From: a virus
Reading direction: 5' to 3' (one strand)
Virus record (IMG/VR): IMGVR_UViG_3300032053_000011
Span: 62,001-126,000 of that record
Length of the DNA: 64,000 nucleotides
Shown here: in pieces, positions 54,869 to 63,305 of the stretch
How positions within the stretch are numbered: position 1 is the stretch's first letter
How the letters are laid out: each line of letters opens with the position of its first letter
Notes under the pieces: generated by a model
What the model saw: the letters and a program-made list of their open reading frames with translations, nothing else
Told to the model about the DNA's origin: nothing
Databases searched by the model: none
Made by a program: the position numbers and the translations under genes

Positions 54869-56443
54869 ATGCTCAACGCGGCGGCCTTGGAAGCACGGAT
54901 TGGAACGATGCTGGCTGGCAAGTATCGGCTCGATCGAATTCTTGGCATGGGTGGCATGGGCGCGGTCTTCGACGCCGAGAACACATGGCTCACACGGCGG
55001 GTTGCCGTCAAGGTTATGCACCCCGACGTGAGTCGTGATCAGGCGCTCGTGGAGCGTTTCCTACGCGAAGCAAGAGCCGCCGCACGTGTGCATCATCCGA
55101 ATGTCGTCGACGTGCTCGACTTGGGGCAGGATGCCGATGGGACTCTTTTCATCGTGCAGGAATTCTTGCCGGGGACCGACCTCGAGCATCTGATGCGAGA
55201 TCGTGGGCCGCTTCCTCCGCGTGAAGCGCTCGAGATCATCGTGCCCGTGATGAGCGCGTTGATTGCTGCTCACCGCAGCGGCATCCTGCACCGCGACGTG
55301 AAGCCCGCCAACGTGCTCCTCGCGAATTCACCAGGAGGTGGTGTTGTCCCCAAGCTTCTGGACTTTGGTATCGCGAAGGTACAGGAGTCCGTCGCATCGA
55401 AGGACCTCACACAGACCGGCGTCGCACTCGGCACAGTGCATTACTTCTCGCCCGAGCAAGCCGCGGGCGCGCGCGACGTTGATGCGCAGACCGACGTTTG
55501 GGCCCTGGCAGTGATGTTGTACGAGATGCTCTCGGGACGCTGCCCCTGGGAAGGCGAGACGGTCAACCAGATCTTCGCAGCCGTGTTGACCGCAGAAGTG
55601 CCGCCGATTCAGTCGATCGCGCCGAACGTGCCCGATGCACTCGCGGCGGTGATCATGCGTGCGCTCGAGCGCGATCGGACGGTGCGCTTCCGTTCGATGC
55701 AGGAATTCCTTGGTGCTCTGCTCGACTGCCCGACGTTCGAGAAGGAGAGCTGGCACACCACTCTGCGGGTCACCCATCAGGCAGCCACTACATCGGTCGA
55801 CGGCCCAATCGAGATGGAGCGCGAACGCCGTGGGACGGACGTGCTGCAAGTGATGCCGAGCAAGGTAACGCCGCCACGCATGACTACGTTCGGCAGGACG
55901 GCGCGCGAGATCCTCGTCCCGTCGGACAACCATCTCGATACATCATCGCTCAGCGGATTCGTCGTGATGGCCGGGTTCCTGATGCTCACCGCATTCGGGA
56001 TGACCGCAATCGGTATTGCGTTTGGGATCGGTGGACTTGGCTCCCATGCCTCCGTCCCCGCGCCGCGTCCGGCTGCGACGTTCGAAGCGGTCTTCGATGT
56101 CCCCGGCGCCACGATCGAGATCGACGGTGTGCCGATGGGCACCGGTCATGTCGCCGTGGTGCTGCCGGTTGATGGCCGCAGCCATGTCGCGCGCTGCTAC
56201 GCCCCCGGACGTGTCGAACGTCGCGTGGAGTTTCGCAACCAGCTTCCGCCGGTTCGCATCGCGCTCGAGCCAATTGCGGTTCCGCCTCTCGTCGTGGAAC
56301 CACCGACGGCAGCGCCCACCATCATTCGCCATGTCCGGGCTGCGGCGCCAGTCGCGGTCCATCCGACGCCTCCACCGCCTGCCGCGGCTCATTCCGCAAG
56401 CCGCTCGCGCAATGGCGCACCGATCCTGGGGCTCGATGAATAA
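54869..56443 (+). CDS. Ser/Thr protein kinase with transmembrane helix and PEGA-like domain
   Basis: A 524-residue Hanks-type kinase. Gly loop GMGGMGAVF (about 26-34), the VAVK Lys near 49, HRDVKPAN at 141-148, DFG at 165, SPEQ in place of APE and the YEMLSGRCPW region follow in order. The catalytic domain ends near 290. After a linker comes a membrane helix near 364-386 (FVVMAGFLMLTAFGMTAIGIAF) and a PEGA-like beta domain (ATIEIDGVPMGTGHVAVVLP) outside the cytoplasm. It would phosphorylate Ser/Thr of target proteins in response to a surface signal. This architecture is typical of Myxococcota. A leaderless promoter precedes it. Confidence 0.92.
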   Translation: MLNAAALEARIGTMLAGKYRLDRILGMGGMGAVFDAENTWLTRRVAVKVMHPDVSRDQALVERFLREARAAARVHHPNVVDVLDLGQDADGTLFIVQEFLPGTDLEHLMRDRGPLPPREALEIIVPVMSALIAAHRSGILHRDVKPANVLLANSPGGGVVPKLLDFGIAKVQESVASKDLTQTGVALGTVHYFSPEQAAGARDVDAQTDVWALAVMLYEMLSGRCPWEGETVNQIFAAVLTAEVPPIQSIAPNVPDALAAVIMRALERDRTVRFRSMQEFLGALLDCPTFEKESWHTTLRVTHQAATTSVDGPIEMERERRGTDVLQVMPSKVTPPRMTTFGRTAREILVPSDNHLDTSSLSGFVVMAGFLMLTAFGMTAIGIAFGIGGLGSHASVPAPRPAATFEAVFDVPGATIEIDGVPMGTGHVAVVLPVDGRSHVARCYAPGRVERRVEFRNQLPPVRIALEPIAVPPLVVEPPTAAPTIIRHVRAAAPVAVHPTPPPPAAAHSASRSRNGAPILGLDE

Positions 56444-57224
56444 CCGCATCGTCCTCGCACTCGCGCTGATCGGACTCACGCTCGTCCTTGGAGTGTTTGC
56501 TGGGTCAGCGCACGCGCAGGCCAGTGATCCAGTCACCGAACAGATCCGGCATGGGATCGCTCTGCGCGAAGCAGGTGACGATGCGTCGGCGCTGCTGGAA
56601 TTCCAGCACGCGTTCGATCAATCGCACCGACCGCTTGCCGTGGCGCAGATGGGACTGGCGGAGCAGGCTCTTGGACACTGGACTGACGCCGAGGCTCATC
56701 TGCGCGCGGCGCTGGCTGCGCAGGGAGACACCTGGATTGACCGACATCGTGACGCGCTCCAAGCCGCCTATGCCGTGATCCTCCAGCATACGGCGCCGCC
56801 AACGGAGGCGCAGCCATCACGACCGGTGGCCGCGCTTTCGCCTGCTCCGTCCCCGGCGCCGCAGGTCTCGTCCACTCGTTCGAACACCCTGCCACTCGGC
56901 CTCGCCGCCGGGGCAGTAGTATTGCTGGGAGCTGGAGTGGCTGGTGCGATCGCGCGTGAATCGATCGCGCAGTCCTACAATCGGACCTGCCGTGGGATCG
57001 GTGACCCGACTCCGAGCAACGGCTGCCTCGAGAGCGCATGGGTCGGCAGCGCCAATGGCGCGGGGGCGCTGGCAGCCACCGGGCTGATCACCGGCGGATT
57101 GCTGGCGATTGTCGCGGCGATCGTCTTCGTCCGGCCTGCATCCGAGCATTCGCACCAGCAGGCCAGGATCTGGTGCGGCAGCGGTCCTGGGGATCTTGGA
57201 ATCGCTTGTGGAGGCTCGCTGTGA
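56436..57224 (+). CDS. Secreted or membrane TPR-like protein
   Basis: A 262-residue protein whose ATG overlaps the kinase gene by eight bases. MNNRIVLALALIGLTLVLGVFAGSAHA is a cleavable signal peptide. Residues 35-110 (RHGIALREAGDDASALLEFQHAFDQ, ALGHWTDAEAHLRAALA) are TPR-like. A Pro/Ala linker leads to two membrane helices (PLGLAAGAVVLLGAGVAGAI and LITGGLLAIVAAIVFV). Kinase plus TPR plus lipoprotein is a common Myxococcota set, so it may help form the kinase's periplasmic complex. Confidence 0.8.
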   Translation: MNNRIVLALALIGLTLVLGVFAGSAHAQASDPVTEQIRHGIALREAGDDASALLEFQHAFDQSHRPLAVAQMGLAEQALGHWTDAEAHLRAALAAQGDTWIDRHRDALQAAYAVILQHTAPPTEAQPSRPVAALSPAPSPAPQVSSTRSNTLPLGLAAGAVVLLGAGVAGAIARESIAQSYNRTCRGIGDPTPSNGCLESAWVGSANGAGALAATGLITGGLLAIVAAIVFVRPASEHSHQQARIWCGSGPGDLGIACGGSL

Positions 57225-57901
57225 AGACCATGAAGATCCATCTACTCCTGATCCTCGCGATCTCGGCCTGCACGCCCTTCAAGCTCTATGACTCGCGGGA
57301 GGATGCCGAGAGCGACGCCGCGCGCGACGAACGCGCAGAGAATTCCAGCGATAGTGGGTCCGGCGACGATGCCGTCGATGTCGCCGAATCTAGCTCCGAT
57401 GCCGTTGACGTTGTGACCGCCGCCGATGTCCCGGCATCCACCGACGTTGTGGATGTCGTCGACGTATCACTGCCTCCTGATGTCGTTCAGGACGTCGTCG
57501 TGGATGTACGGCCAGACGTTTCCATCGTCGATACCGCGCCCGACACGGCCTCGGACGTCCCGGCCGACGTACGGCCGGATGCGCCGGGCACCTGCACGGA
57601 CGGAATCCAGAACGGTCTCGAGAGCGACATCGATTGCGGCGGTGGCGTTTGCCGCCAATGCCGCCAAGGCAATCACTGTCGGGGCGTCACCGACTGTCTG
57701 TCATTCTCGGCCGAGTGCCGAGCTGGCTCCTGTTTCGAGCCCGCGTGCATCGATGGAAGACAGACCGGTCTCGAGACCGACATCGACTGCGGAGCGTACT
57801 GCGCGGCATGTGTGGTCGGCCGTCGCTGTCAGTTGCCAAGCGACTGCGCTTCGTCGCGCTGCTCCATCGGCGATGCGGGATTCCTGATCTGTATGCCGTG
57901 A
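57221..57901 (+). CDS. Cys-rich lipoprotein (Myxococcota-type)
   Basis: A 226-residue protein, GTG at 57221 overlapping the previous stop; an ATG nine bases on is possible. KIHLLLILAISAC has the lipobox ISAC. The mature region opens with a long Asp/Val/Ser stretch and ends in two cysteine modules: CTDGIQNGLESDIDCGGGVC and CIDGRQTGLETDIDCGAYC, each followed by C..G..C. These modules recur in outer-surface lipoproteins of Myxococcota. Its place after the kinase and TPR genes suggests a shared envelope role. Confidence 0.8.
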   Translation: MKTMKIHLLLILAISACTPFKLYDSREDAESDAARDERAENSSDSGSGDDAVDVAESSSDAVDVVTAADVPASTDVVDVVDVSLPPDVVQDVVVDVRPDVSIVDTAPDTASDVPADVRPDAPGTCTDGIQNGLESDIDCGGGVCRQCRQGNHCRGVTDCLSFSAECRAGSCFEPACIDGRQTGLETDIDCGAYCAACVVGRRCQLPSDCASSRCSIGDAGFLICMP

Positions 57902-57904
57902 CCC

Positions 57905-58483
57905 ATGTACGGCACCTTCCCGCTGGAATTCCAGGCTCAGATGCGACCGTTCATTGCAGAGCGGCGTGTGGTCGACTTGGGAGCTGGTGACGGGGAGCGC
58001 ACCCTCATCTTGCTGGCGCTCGGTGCCGCTTCGGTTCTCGCCGTCGAGAAGGACCCCGCGCCCTGGTATGCGACACCCATCCTCGGCATCGAATCGTTCC
58101 GCAGCCAATTCCGAGATGCGCGCGGCAAGATCAGGGACCGGGACATCGAAGTCGCTCATCTCGCATGGCCCTTGAACCACGACAGCCTTGGCTTGATCGA
58201 CATTCTCGAAGAGCTACGGATGGTGATCTACGTCGGCTCGAATACGAGCGGCAACGCTTGTGGCACGCAGGCGCTGTTCGCTCACTTCAATGCGCGTGAA
58301 GTTCTGGCGTATGTCCCGGCGCGGGCCAATACCCTGATCGTGTATGGGCAGCGATTGACCGGCCCGCGCGCCCTGCTCCACTGGGAAGAGCATCCATCGT
58401 TGTTTGGGCGGACGATTATCCCGTTCTCAGACACGATGGAACTCTTTCCGAGCACCCGAAAGTTGCCTGCGCGAGACGCATAG
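57905..58483 (+). CDS. SAM-dependent methyltransferase-like protein
   Basis: A 192-residue protein. VVDLGAGDGERTLILLALGA is motif I of the Rossmann methyltransferase fold, and SVLAVEKDP gives the acidic strand that binds the ribose of SAM. Motif IV is not clear; MVIYVGSNTSGNACGTQAL may be the central strand. DNA methylase motifs (DPPY, PC) are absent, so DNA is an unlikely substrate. It follows the kinase cassette and precedes the membrane proteins. Confidence 0.65.
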   Translation: MYGTFPLEFQAQMRPFIAERRVVDLGAGDGERTLILLALGAASVLAVEKDPAPWYATPILGIESFRSQFRDARGKIRDRDIEVAHLAWPLNHDSLGLIDILEELRMVIYVGSNTSGNACGTQALFAHFNAREVLAYVPARANTLIVYGQRLTGPRALLHWEEHPSLFGRTIIPFSDTMELFPSTRKLPARDA

Positions 58484-58497
58484 CCGACGATGTCGGC

Positions 58498-60246
58498 ATG
58501 CCCCCATCACTCTTCGGCAAGAGCACGCCCGCGCCGCTTCGTCGCACCGTCCGTCCCGCGGGTCAGGTCGAGACCCCGCGCGAGACGCTGAAACGAAAGC
58601 TTGGCGGGGTCGAGGTGCCGCTAGAGATGAGCGATGACGAGGTCAGTCGTCTGCTCGCGAATGATGACGCCCGCGCCGCGTGGCTGGCCGCCCGGACCTC
58701 GGGGCCTGCGGTGGCTCGGCAGACTCTGATGCTCCGGCTCGATGTCCACGACCTCCCGCCGGAACTCAGCGATGCCGATGTGACTGCGCTGCTGGCAATG
58801 GATGGCCCGACACGCACGACGTGGTTCCGCGCCCAGCCCTTTTGCACGCCGCCCGCGGAGGGCTTCGCCTCCGAAGCGCTGCGGCAGGCGTGGGCGGACA
58901 GTCATCGCTGGTGCCCGCCTCCCGCCCTCAGCACTGTCCGGGCACCCGGCGGCGCGCCTCTCATGGAAGTGCCGGATCTGCTCTCTCCCGGTGACGCGAA
59001 CCGCGTCCTCGCCAACAGCAACGTCACCTTCTCGTGGAAGACGGTTCGCGGCGCAGCGAGTTACGAGGTGCGGGTCTGCACCGACGCCGCCATGACCCAG
59101 GGATGCCTGCCCGGTGGCGCGGCACAGATCACAGGCCTGAACACGACCTTCGCTGTTCCCGCGGGCGACTACTTCTGGAACGTGCGCGCCATCGGCGCTG
59201 ACGGCACCGTGGGGCCGGTCTCCGCGACACGCCATCTGGCGTCGGCCGCGCCTGCCGCCTCACCAAGCCTCGCGGCTCCCACCCTCGCAGGGCCGACCGA
59301 TGCGGCTCTCGTCGTCGCGAATGGAACCGTGGCGTTCTCCTGGAATTCCGTGGCGAATGCAACCGGCTACGAGGTCCAGGTCTGCACGGATGCCGCCATG
59401 ACCCAGGGGTGTTTGCAGAGCGGCAACGGTCGGACGGCAGCGCCGGACGCGACGATGCTTCTCTTCGCGGTGCCCGCAGGCGATTACTTCTGGCGCGTGC
59501 GCGCGATCGCCGCCGACGGCACGCTCGGTCCGGCATCGGAAGTCCGCCATCTCGCGTCGGCCGCGCCGTCCGCGACGACGACGACCCCGCCCGGGCAACC
59601 CCTGCCACCGCCGACGCTGATTGCGCCTGCGGACATGACACATGCAGATCCCGACACCCTCGTGACCTTCTCTTGGGCGCTCGTGCCCGGTGCCGCAGGC
59701 CATGAATTGGTGGTCTGTACCGATCCCGGCATGACGGTCGGTTGCCTAACCGGACAGGGACGTCTGCCTGCGCCGCAGAGCACGCTCACCGTGAGTATTC
59801 CAGCGGGAACCTACTACTGGACTGTGCGCGGCATCGCCGAAGATGGCACCGTCGGTCACTCCGCTGGAGTGCGTCGGTTGCTCGGCGCGTCCGTGGCAGC
59901 ACCGTTTCAGACGTCGGTGGAAGCCTTGACCTCGGCGCCAGCGCCGACGACGCCCGCGGCGCCACAGGTGGCGGCGAAGGCCTCGGCAGTGCCATGGATC
60001 CTCGGCGCTGCCGCGCTGGCGGGCGCTGCATGGTGGCTCTGGCCGAAGAGTGATGGCCCGGGTCCGCATTCGAACCCGTCGCATTCGTTCATCGGCAGTC
60101 GGGTGACCAAGCTTGGACGGGGCGCCGGGCGCCGCGGCACGATCCTCTCGCTCGAGGGGTCCGGCCCAATGATGAACGCGACTGTCCGCTGGGAAGACGG
60201 CTCGGTGGGGACTGCCCACGGGAAAGATCTCGGACTGGTCGGCTGA
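58498..60246 (+). CDS. Large surface-type membrane protein with FN3-like modules
   Basis: A 582-residue protein. The N-terminal region contains two short helical units (EMSDDEVSRLLANDDARAAW and ELSDADVTALLAMDGPTRTTW). Residues about 165-460 hold three FN3-like modules, each with SYEVRVCTDAAMTQGCL-type strand and VPAGDYFWNVRAIGADGTVGP-type strand. A Pro/Ala linker leads to a membrane helix near 499-515 (PWILGAAALAGAAWWLW) and a C-terminal beta domain (SRVTKLGRGAGRRGTILSL, VRWEDGSVGTAHG) like SH3/KOW modules. Adhesive or virion-surface roles are possible. Confidence 0.7.
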   Translation: MPPSLFGKSTPAPLRRTVRPAGQVETPRETLKRKLGGVEVPLEMSDDEVSRLLANDDARAAWLAARTSGPAVARQTLMLRLDVHDLPPELSDADVTALLAMDGPTRTTWFRAQPFCTPPAEGFASEALRQAWADSHRWCPPPALSTVRAPGGAPLMEVPDLLSPGDANRVLANSNVTFSWKTVRGAASYEVRVCTDAAMTQGCLPGGAAQITGLNTTFAVPAGDYFWNVRAIGADGTVGPVSATRHLASAAPAASPSLAAPTLAGPTDAALVVANGTVAFSWNSVANATGYEVQVCTDAAMTQGCLQSGNGRTAAPDATMLLFAVPAGDYFWRVRAIAADGTLGPASEVRHLASAAPSATTTTPPGQPLPPPTLIAPADMTHADPDTLVTFSWALVPGAAGHELVVCTDPGMTVGCLTGQGRLPAPQSTLTVSIPAGTYYWTVRGIAEDGTVGHSAGVRRLLGASVAAPFQTSVEALTSAPAPTTPAAPQVAAKASAVPWILGAAALAGAAWWLWPKSDGPGPHSNPSHSFIGSRVTKLGRGAGRRGTILSLEGSGPMMNATVRWEDGSVGTAHGKDLGLVG

Positions 60247-60309
60247 GGCAAGAGTCGCGCAATCTGCGTGAAAGTTGACCGTTCTGCGGTGTCGCCAGAC
60301 GATGGGCGC

Positions 60310-61959
60310 ATGGAACCCTGCAAGCCCTGTGGGCGCGGTCGCCTCTTTCCTTCGACCGCGGGGACCTCGCCAGCGGGCATCTTGGCTCCGGGACTTGGAA
60401 ACAGGGCCGGTATCGTATTCCCTGGTCAGAAGAGACTCGGACCACAGCCGTCGGGACAGATCGTCAGCCGCCGTGAGCAACTGCGGGCCAGCCTGAACGT
60501 CACCGATCTGCCCGAGCAGAACAAGGACAACGGCCGAGGCGTCGTCTTCAACGATGCCCATGTGCAATGGCTGCTCGTGATGCCGCTCGATCAGCGACGC
60601 GCGCAGTTTCTCCACGACTGGTGCACCCTGCCCGACGCAGGGTTCATCAACGAGGCCGCCCGAGCAGCCTGGGCGCGAAGCCATGTCTGGTGTGAAGCCC
60701 CGGCGAGCGACACCGTGCGCGATGTCTCGCGCGCTGCCCTCAAGCTGATGCTCGGATTCGGCAATCAGAAGCTTCCGTCGGAGCTGTCGGATGCCATGGC
60801 GCGCGAGCTGATCGTGATGGGCCGTGATGCAGCAGCCCTGGAATTCCAGCGTCGATTCTGTGTGACGCCCCCGGGCGGATTCGCGACCGATGCGGACATG
60901 GCCGCCTGGATGACGGACCATGATTGGTGCACCGTTCCCGCGATCCGGGACGCGCGGCCCGGCGCACCCACGCCGTTGAGCGAAGCCGATCAGTACCTGC
61001 ATACGATGGGGATGGGGTGTCCGGCCTGGGCGCGAATCACCGACGCAGCCGCTCGGACGCTTCGGCTCCGTTCGTCGAATCCCGATCTCTCTCCCGAGGA
61101 AGCCGACCGTCGGCGCCGGGTCATCGATGCGCAGTGCGGCATCGTCTCCACGCGAGCGGCGTTCGTGGGCGCGACAACGCTTCTGCCCTCGAGCACGAGC
61201 ACTTTCACTCTGGTCGGTGGTGGTGGTGCCAAAGGGGGAACTCCAGCAGCTTCGCCGCCACGGACCGGGCCGTTGCCAGCCCCGGTCTTGGGCAACCCGC
61301 TTGCGGGCGTCCCTGTGGTGGCGGATGCCGACGTGTCCTTCAACTGGGCAGCGGTGGATGGAGCGCAGAACTACGAGTTCCGTCTGTGTCTCGATGCCGA
61401 TCTCCAGCTCGGGTGCATCACGGGAACAGGTGGCGGCATGATGCTCACTGGCCTCTCGCTCACAATGCGAGTGCCAGCCGGTTCCTACTTCTGGTCCGTG
61501 CGCGCTACGGGCAGCGACGGAACGCCTGGAATTCTTGCCGAAGCGCGTGCTCTTCGGTCTGTGCAGGCCACGACCCAAGTACCGATTCCGGTGCAAACAC
61601 CGGCGACGCTCCTGGCGAGCCTCGGCCTGACATGCGACGAGTGGAGCGCACTCACCGCCGATGACCAGGGCACTCGGCTCGCTCTTCTCATTCCGCCATC
61701 ACGTTCTGGCGATCCATCAGAAGCCCCGAGAGCGAACCCGATCCCGGCGCAGATCGCCGCCATCAACGTCTACTGCCAGAACCAGTCCATGCTCGATGGC
61801 AGAGGCACAAATCAAGACGCTATACTCCGCCAGACGATGGCACCGCCTGCCGTCGTGCGCAGTAGCCCACTGGTCCCCGTGCTTCTCGTTGCAGGCGCGG
61901 TGGGCGTCGTCGGCCTCGGCTGGTGGATGTTGCGCGATCCGACCCCGGCGCATCGGTAG
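60310..61959 (+). CDS. Second large membrane protein with FN3-like module
   Basis: A 549-residue protein related to the previous one. Start ATG at 60310 follows TTGACC-N17-GACGAT by six bases; a GTG 42 bases upstream is the alternative. It repeats the helical-unit/Trp-Cys pattern (RRAQFLHDWCTLPDAGFINEAARAAWARSHVWC, twice more with variation) and has one FN3-like module (YEFRLCLDADLQLGCI...VPAGSYFWSVRATGSDGTPG). A C-terminal helix (VPVLLVAGAVGVVGLGWWML) anchors it. The conserved Trp/Cys motif 'DWCTxP' is shared with the previous gene. Confidence 0.7.
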   Translation: MEPCKPCGRGRLFPSTAGTSPAGILAPGLGNRAGIVFPGQKRLGPQPSGQIVSRREQLRASLNVTDLPEQNKDNGRGVVFNDAHVQWLLVMPLDQRRAQFLHDWCTLPDAGFINEAARAAWARSHVWCEAPASDTVRDVSRAALKLMLGFGNQKLPSELSDAMARELIVMGRDAAALEFQRRFCVTPPGGFATDADMAAWMTDHDWCTVPAIRDARPGAPTPLSEADQYLHTMGMGCPAWARITDAAARTLRLRSSNPDLSPEEADRRRRVIDAQCGIVSTRAAFVGATTLLPSSTSTFTLVGGGGAKGGTPAASPPRTGPLPAPVLGNPLAGVPVVADADVSFNWAAVDGAQNYEFRLCLDADLQLGCITGTGGGMMLTGLSLTMRVPAGSYFWSVRATGSDGTPGILAEARALRSVQATTQVPIPVQTPATLLASLGLTCDEWSALTADDQGTRLALLIPPSRSGDPSEAPRANPIPAQIAAINVYCQNQSMLDGRGTNQDAILRQTMAPPAVVRSSPLVPVLLVAGAVGVVGLGWWMLRDPTPAHR

Positions 61960-61964
61960 GTCCG

Positions 61965-62552
61965 ATGATCCGGTGGCAGACTCCTGCGGAACTCCAGGAC
62001 GCATACGACGTACTGCCGCGGCTTTCGCCGGACATCGCGACGCGTCTACTCGACCCGTACTCGAAGCCCTATCGGATCCCGGACACCACCCAGGCGGATG
62101 ATCGCCTGCGCATGCAGGACATTCTCGTCCACATCACGATGCAGCAGCCCATCATTCAGGGGCTGGCAGCCACCATCGGGGAGGGGTTGAACACCGAGAC
62201 TGAGCGCGCGATGGCAGTGCTCAACTACGTGCAGCATCTCGGCTACATCCCGGATCCGCCGGGCGAGTGGTACCAGAGCGGTCTCTACACGATCGCCAGT
62301 CGTGGGAGGGCAGGCAACTGCAACGATCTTGGCGTCGTGGCGGTGGCTCTGCTGCGCTTGCTGGGCATCGAGGCTTGGGTCTGGTGGATCTTCCAGAAAG
62401 GGGCCGCCCTCAATCACATGACCGTGCGTGCCAGCGTCGACGGTCGGATGCGATGGGTGGAAACCACAATCGTCGACGCACGGCTCGGCGAGAACCCCTA
62501 TCGCGCCGCGGAACGAACAGGTCAGCAAGCGAACGTGGGCATCACCGCATAG
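61965..62552 (+). CDS. Transglutaminase-like cysteine peptidase/protein
   Basis: A 195-residue protein. Cys119 in GNCNDLGVVAVALLRLLGIEAWVW, His151 in NHMTVRASV and an acidic residue in VETTIVDARLGE make the papain-like transglutaminase triad in order and with usual spacing. No signal peptide is seen. It could process neighbouring membrane proteins or cross-link an envelope. It lies six bases after the FN3-like gene. Confidence 0.75.
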   Translation: MIRWQTPAELQDAYDVLPRLSPDIATRLLDPYSKPYRIPDTTQADDRLRMQDILVHITMQQPIIQGLAATIGEGLNTETERAMAVLNYVQHLGYIPDPPGEWYQSGLYTIASRGRAGNCNDLGVVAVALLRLLGIEAWVWWIFQKGAALNHMTVRASVDGRMRWVETTIVDARLGENPYRAAERTGQQANVGITA

Positions 62553-62639
62553 CTGCGCCAGTGCGCCTGCACGAAAATAGACAGCGAAGAGTTCTCGGCC
62601 GAGAGTTGACATCCAGACTCCAACCACGAGGACGATCGC

Positions 62640-62852
62640 ATGTACGCAACGACGACTGCACCCGCTGGCTACTCGAGCCGCATCGGTTCCAGCTCCATGG
62701 TCCAGGCCTCGGGACAGGCCGTCACCGCGACGCCTGCCGTCGATCTGACGCCCCACCAGATGCAGGTGCGATCCGACCTCGTGTCGTACTTCGCGCTCGG
62801 CGGCGCCATCCTCGGCCTCGCCATCGGCATCATGAACCGCCACCAGGGCTAG
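62640..62852 (+). CDS. Small single-pass membrane protein
   Basis: A 70-residue protein. GAGGA lies nine bases upstream, one of few strong ribosome-binding sites. After a Ser/Thr/Ala-rich N-terminus comes a membrane helix (YFALGGAILGLAIGIM) and a short basic end (NRHQG). Abundant expression is suggested by the strong site. Such proteins are typical of virion membranes or of envelope modules. Confidence 0.7.
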   Translation: MYATTTAPAGYSSRIGSSSMVQASGQAVTATPAVDLTPHQMQVRSDLVSYFALGGAILGLAIGIMNRHQG

Positions 62853-62933
62853 TTCATCGCGCTCGCCTATCGAGCGCCTCGCACGCCTTCTGTTTCCCAC
62901 AGGCTCTCAAACGATCGATTGACGGAGACGAAA

Positions 62934-63215
62934 ATGCCCGACGCGACCACGACTGACACGACCACGACCGAACCCCTCAACCTCCGCGGCTCCGAGTACG
63001 CGGCGCTCGCCGTCGGCACCGTTGTCGCTGGCGCGTTCGGCGCCGTCCTCGGCCATGCCATCGGCGACGCCATCAAGAGCATGAAGGACCGCAAGGCCCT
63101 CGGTGCCGGGGCGCACGACAACCCCTACGAGAATCCGCGCTACCACTACACCCGTGGTGGCCAGGGTCACTACGGCTACCGTCCGGCGGGCGATCGTCCC
63201 GGCGGCCGTCGCTAG
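62934..63215 (+). CDS. Small membrane protein with Gly/Tyr/Arg tail
   Basis: A 93-residue protein. GGAG lies eight bases before the ATG at 62934; a TTG 15 bases upstream is less likely. Residues about 23-43 form a Gly/Ala-rich membrane helix (YAALAVGTVVAGAFGAVLGHA). The C-terminal tail is Tyr/Gly/Arg/His-rich (YHYTRGGQGHYGYRPAG). Like its neighbour it could be a major membrane protein. Confidence 0.7.
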   Translation: MPDATTTDTTTTEPLNLRGSEYAALAVGTVVAGAFGAVLGHAIGDAIKSMKDRKALGAGAHDNPYENPRYHYTRGGQGHYGYRPAGDRPGGRR

Positions 63216-63256
63216 TCGTTCCGTCCCGTCGGTCCGTTCCAACGAGGATGCCTTTC

Positions 63257-63294
63257 GCGTGACGTGCCCGTCCGTTGAGTAGGCACGTCCACGC
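63257..63294. promoter_or_regulatory. Hairpin upstream of the last gene
   Basis: GACGTGCC (63261-63268) pairs perfectly with GGCACGTC (63282-63289); the stem extends four more pairs with one bulge. It ends about 12 bases before the ATG at 63306 and partly precedes GGAGG. It could be an attenuator or mRNA-stability element; no U-tract follows. Confidence 0.4.
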
Positions 63295-63305
63295 GGAGGC
63301 ATCTC

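Noticed and set aside
57905-58483. DNA methyltransferase of a restriction-modification system
   Set aside because: Motif I is present but no DPPY/NPPY or PC motif is seen, and no restriction enzyme gene is adjacent.
59746-61596. A 616-codon minus-strand open frame opposite the FN3-like proteins
   Set aside because: The plus frame has clear domains, a membrane anchor and conserved repeats. The minus frame is an antisense artefact of high GC.
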